A DNA stretch of 5,804 nucleotides from JABJPM01 sp964596705 (GTDB taxonomy: Archaea > Nanobdellota > Nanobdellia > SCGC-AAA011-G17 > PNOQ01), in contig CAZQVG010000033.1 in assembly GCA_964596705.1 (NCBI GenBank), positions 1 to 5,804 on the forward strand. Direction: 5' to 3'. Made by a program: the position numbers and the translations under genes. Shown one piece after another: positions 4,165 to 5,804 of this stretch (position 1 is its first letter; each line of letters opens with the position of its first letter). A model generated the notes under the pieces. The model searched no databases. It was given only the letters and a program-made list of their open reading frames with translations, and was not told the origin of the DNA.

Positions 4165-4408
4165 ATTATTTAGAATATTATATAAGAATAGAAATCTAAA
4201 TTTAACGAAGTTGGCATGGGCTACAGAGATAACTTATAACCATCTTAAAAATATGCTAAATTTTTATGCAAAGAGAAATATTATTGAATTTAAAAATTTA
4301 AATGGAAGGGCAATAACATGTAATTTAACACCAAAAGGACGTAAATTGTTGAACTATTTAAAGAAAATAGATGAATTATTAAACAAAAAGGAGGTAGAAA
4401 ATGAATAA
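4130..4408 (+). CDS. Winged helix-turn-helix DNA-binding protein
   Basis: The 92-aa product starts 6 bases after GGAGG (4119-4123). Residues about 8-19 are the first helix ('EKHYKLFRILYK'), about 25-33 the second ('LTKLAWATE'), about 35-48 the recognition helix (TYNHLKNMLNFYAK), then 'RNIIE' and a wing at 53-67 ('FKNLNGRAITCNLTPKG'), with a C-terminal helix and a lysine-rich tail. The layout matches the 2474 product through the recognition helix, wing and 'LTxKGxxL', so the two are probably distant paralogues. A transcription regulator of the element is the likely role. It overlaps the next gene, a membrane protein, by 8 bases, just as the gene at 2474 is coupled to the membrane gene before it. 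Confidence 0.86.
   Translation: MEAILIREKHYKLFRILYKNRNLNLTKLAWATEITYNHLKNMLNFYAKRNIIEFKNLNGRAITCNLTPKGRKLLNYLKKIDELLNKKEVENE
4390..4403 (+). promoter_or_regulatory. Recurrent translation-start block, site 4
   Basis: GGAGGTAGAAAATG starts the gene at 4401 and encodes the last residues (EVENE) of the winged-helix protein. It is identical to sites 1 and 3. Confidence 0.8.
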
Positions 4409-4613
4409 TTGGTATAGAGAAAAACTAAAAGAAGCATCAATGAAAAGAAAATCAGAAGGAAAGTATGATAAGTTAGACATGGTTTCAGATTTTGCAGTAA
4501 ACTCAGCAGACAAGATAGTTGAACAGAATCCACTTTTAGCATGGTTAATAGCATTTATAGTATTAGGAGCAATTATTGCAGGGTTATATATTATCATAAA
4601 ATTAATATTTTAA
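4401..4613 (+). CDS. Small tail-anchored membrane protein (70 aa)
   Basis: The start is fixed by AAGGAGG (4388-4394) and overlaps the end of the winged-helix gene. Residues 1-43 are charged and helical ('WYREKLKEASMKRKSEGKYDKLDMVSDFAVNSADKIVEQ'). Residues 45-70 are a single long hydrophobic segment that runs to the last residue ('LLAWLIAFIVLGAIIAGLYIIIKLIF'). The absence of any tail after the helix indicates a C-terminal anchor with the soluble part in the cytoplasm. No known family is recognised. A role in remodelling or recruiting to the membrane can be imagined for such a protein but nothing in the sequence shows it. Confidence 0.83.
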   Translation: MNNWYREKLKEASMKRKSEGKYDKLDMVSDFAVNSADKIVEQNPLLAWLIAFIVLGAIIAGLYIIIKLIF

Positions 4614-4619
4614 ACAAAA

Positions 4620-4862
4620 ATGAAACCAAAACCGCTTGATTTGGGAAAAGTTTATGAAGTATTAATGAAGGAAGAAGATAATGAATTCACGAAAGTTGTT
4701 AAAGTTAAGGATGTTGAAGGAGCAGTTGAATGGTTGAAAAAGGAAATAAGATTGTCTAAGTATTATAAATCAGGCGAATACAAAAATATAACTTTTTATG
4801 ACTATATATTGAAAAAAATAGATGAAGCTTTTGATAAAAAGGAGGATGAAAATGGAAAATAA
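4620..4862 (+). CDS. Small soluble charged protein of unknown function (80 aa)
   Basis: The ATG lies 6 bases after the stop of the membrane gene and has no ribosome binding site, so translation probably depends on reinitiation. The product is mixed helix and strand: 'LDLGKVYEVLMKEEDN' is followed by a probable strand ('TKVVKVKDVEG'), then the helix 'AVEWLKKEIRLSKYY', and finally 'ITFYDYILKKIDEAFDKKED'. It has no cysteines, membrane segment or catalytic signature. The 3' end contains GGAGG (4841-4845) for the next gene and overlaps it by 11 bases. I do not recognise a family. Confidence 0.78.
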   Translation: MKPKPLDLGKVYEVLMKEEDNEFTKVVKVKDVEGAVEWLKKEIRLSKYYKSGEYKNITFYDYILKKIDEAFDKKEDENGK

Positions 4863-5076
4863 AACATTAGAAGCGATAAAGTTAGAGTATAAGCTAAAAA
4901 AACAACTTATTGAATTGCAACACAAATATGCAATGGAAGAATTAGAATACACAAGAAAAACAAATGCTATAAAACATGAGAATATGTTAGAGATTAATAG
5001 AATAAGATCAGCAGAGATAAGGAAAACATTGGAGAGAAAGGCAAACTTCTTTAAAGGAGGGAAATATGGAAACTGA
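4852..5076 (+). CDS. Small all-helical coiled-coil protein (74 aa)
   Basis: The ATG at 4852 is 6 bases after GGAGG (4841-4845). The in-frame ATG at 4846 directly abuts that site, and upstream TTG codons have no site, so both were rejected. Residues about 5-63 form one continuous charged helix ('LEAIKLEYKLKKQLIELQHKYAMEELEYTRKTNAIKHENML'), probably a coiled coil, ending in a glycine-lysine tail ('FFKGGKYGN'). That tail is encoded by the ribosome binding site of the next gene. It has no membrane segment. It may bridge or oligomerise with the neighbouring membrane proteins, but this is a guess from context. Confidence 0.83.
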   Translation: MENKTLEAIKLEYKLKKQLIELQHKYAMEELEYTRKTNAIKHENMLEINRIRSAEIRKTLERKANFFKGGKYGN

Positions 5077-5338
5077 GATAACAATAGACAAAGATGAATT
5101 AATTAGAGATGTAGAGGGATTAGAGAGAGATAACACAAGAGCAACAATAGCAATAGTTGTAGGGATATTTGGAATGATATACATGATAACAGCATTATTT
5201 GTAAATGAAAAATCAACATTCTGGACTATAATATTTGCATTTGAAATTGCAGCATCTATAGCAATAGCAATAGCTGGAATCAAAGAAAAGCTAGAAATTA
5301 GAAAAATATATAAAAAACTAAATCAAAAGGAGGAATAA
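5066..5338 (+). CDS. Two-pass membrane protein (90 aa)
   Basis: The start is fixed by AAAGGAGG (5053-5060), 5 bases upstream, and overlaps the previous gene by 11 bases. An acidic N-terminal helix (residues 1-24, 'TIDKDELIRDVEGLERDN') precedes membrane segments at about 27-45 and 52-72, joined by a tight turn ('NEKST'). The C-terminal tail is strongly basic ('KEKLEIRKIYKKLNQKEE'). A hairpin with both ends in the cytoplasm is most likely by the positive-inside rule. The function is unknown. Its size and layout match the two-helix proteins at 3653 and 2293, but I see no clear sequence identity among them. Confidence 0.84.
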   Translation: METEITIDKDELIRDVEGLERDNTRATIAIVVGIFGMIYMITALFVNEKSTFWTIIFAFEIAASIAIAIAGIKEKLEIRKIYKKLNQKEE

Positions 5339-5339
5339 A

Positions 5340-5801
5340 ATGATACCATTAAAGAAAAAACAAAAAAAAGACGAAGAATATTATGAAGACGAAGATTTTG
5401 ATGACGAAATAGAGGACGAAGACTTAGAGGAAGACTATGAAGAAGAATATGAGGAAGAACCAAAACCAAAGAAGAAGCGAGGTAAACCACAAAAAAGTAA
5501 TAATCCAGAAATAGATGAAAATAGGGCATTATTAGCTTATGAGATTCTTTTATTAGACTTAAAAGACATAGAAACACAGGTAATTCAGGGAAGAATAAAC
5601 CTAAAGAGCGATAAAAGAATGAATGGCTTAATGTCTGAAAGTGATATGCTAGCTTTAATGAGGCAGAAACAAGAGGAAGTAATTAATTTTAAGAACTCTT
5701 TGGTAAATAGTGGGATAGACATAAGATCATTGGAAGACATTGAAAAGAAAGTAAAAGAAGGGGCAAAAGAATACGATTATCTAATTGTAGATAAAAAATA
5801 G
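5340..5801 (+). CDS. Protein with acidic disordered N-terminus and helical C-terminus
   Basis: The 153-aa product starts 6 bases after AAGGAGG (5327-5333), 1 base after the previous stop. Residues 3-10 are basic (PLKKKQKK), residues about 11-41 are almost all D, E and Y, and residues 42-52 are basic again (KPKKKRGKPQK). This charge-segregated stretch is surely disordered. Residues about 58-153 are mostly helical ('NRALLAYEILLLDLKDIETQVIQGRI', 'ESDMLALMRQKQEEVINFKNSLV', 'SLEDIEKKVKEGAKEYDYL'). It has no cysteines or membrane segment. Acidic tails of this type often mimic DNA or bind basic proteins, so interaction with DNA-binding proteins is possible but unproven. The stop lies 3 bases before the window ends, so the operon may continue. 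Confidence 0.88.
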   Translation: MIPLKKKQKKDEEYYEDEDFDDEIEDEDLEEDYEEEYEEEPKPKKKRGKPQKSNNPEIDENRALLAYEILLLDLKDIETQVIQGRINLKSDKRMNGLMSESDMLALMRQKQEEVINFKNSLVNSGIDIRSLEDIEKKVKEGAKEYDYLIVDKK

Positions 5802-5804
5802 AAA

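Noticed and set aside
4354..5577. Several minus-strand frames of 66-104 codons (4354-4554, 4379-4597, 4770-5084, 5008-5283, 5323-5577)
   Set aside because: All are shadows of consecutive + strand genes that have good start signals and coherent overlaps; the minus frames are rich in F, L, S and I, typical of antisense AT-rich coding.

Overview
This AT-rich window (roughly 28-30% GC by eye) holds densely packed small genes, essentially all on the + strand. It looks like part of an archaeal plasmid, virus or integrated element. The archaeal assignment is inferred from TATA-like boxes (TTTAAATA at 81-88, TTTATATA at 1565-1572) about 26 bases before plausible transcript starts, a GGTGAT-type ribosome binding site, heavy use of AGA/AGG and ATA codons, and a first gene that resembles archaeal element proteins as far as I remember them. 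Strong AGGAGG sites occur throughout, so an AT-rich bacterial host is not excluded. I see no capsid, terminase, integrase, polymerase or toxin motif. No gene can be named with confidence.

Layout. Positions 1-123 are a probable promoter region, perhaps divergent. Gene 124-1134 encodes a 336-aa helix-turn-helix protein read from a TTG codon. A second gene starts at 1131 (ATGA overlap) and runs into exactly 100 N (1136-1235), a scaffold gap of unknown true length. The sequence after the gap opens with the C-terminal end of a zinc-ribbon protein (1237-1419). Positions 1420-1699 are noncoding and highly structured: a GC-rich nested hairpin with a T-rich tail (probable terminator), a 15-bp AT-rich inverted repeat, a TATA box, a tandem 9-base repeat, and a 13-bp hairpin starting almost at the predicted transcript start and ending in a T tract (candidate small RNA or leader switch).

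From 1700 to 5801 there is one long run of 13 small genes plus one gene remnant. Genes abut or overlap by a few bases, and most start behind strong GGAGG sites. They alternate between small membrane proteins (1700, 2293, 2770, 3653, 4401, 5066), winged-helix DNA-binding proteins (2474, 4130), a small zinc-binding protein (3979), and charged or coiled-coil proteins (3032, 4620, 4852, 5340). This is the usual look of an accessory or early operon of a small archaeal element.

The two strongest points for follow-up are the structured leader RNA at 1597-1668 and a 56-base perfect direct repeat (2975-3030 and 3596-3651). The repeat brackets a gene plus a decayed gene fragment and ends exactly at the ribosome binding site of the next gene in both copies. 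Recombination between the copies would remove 621 bp and leave a clean operon.
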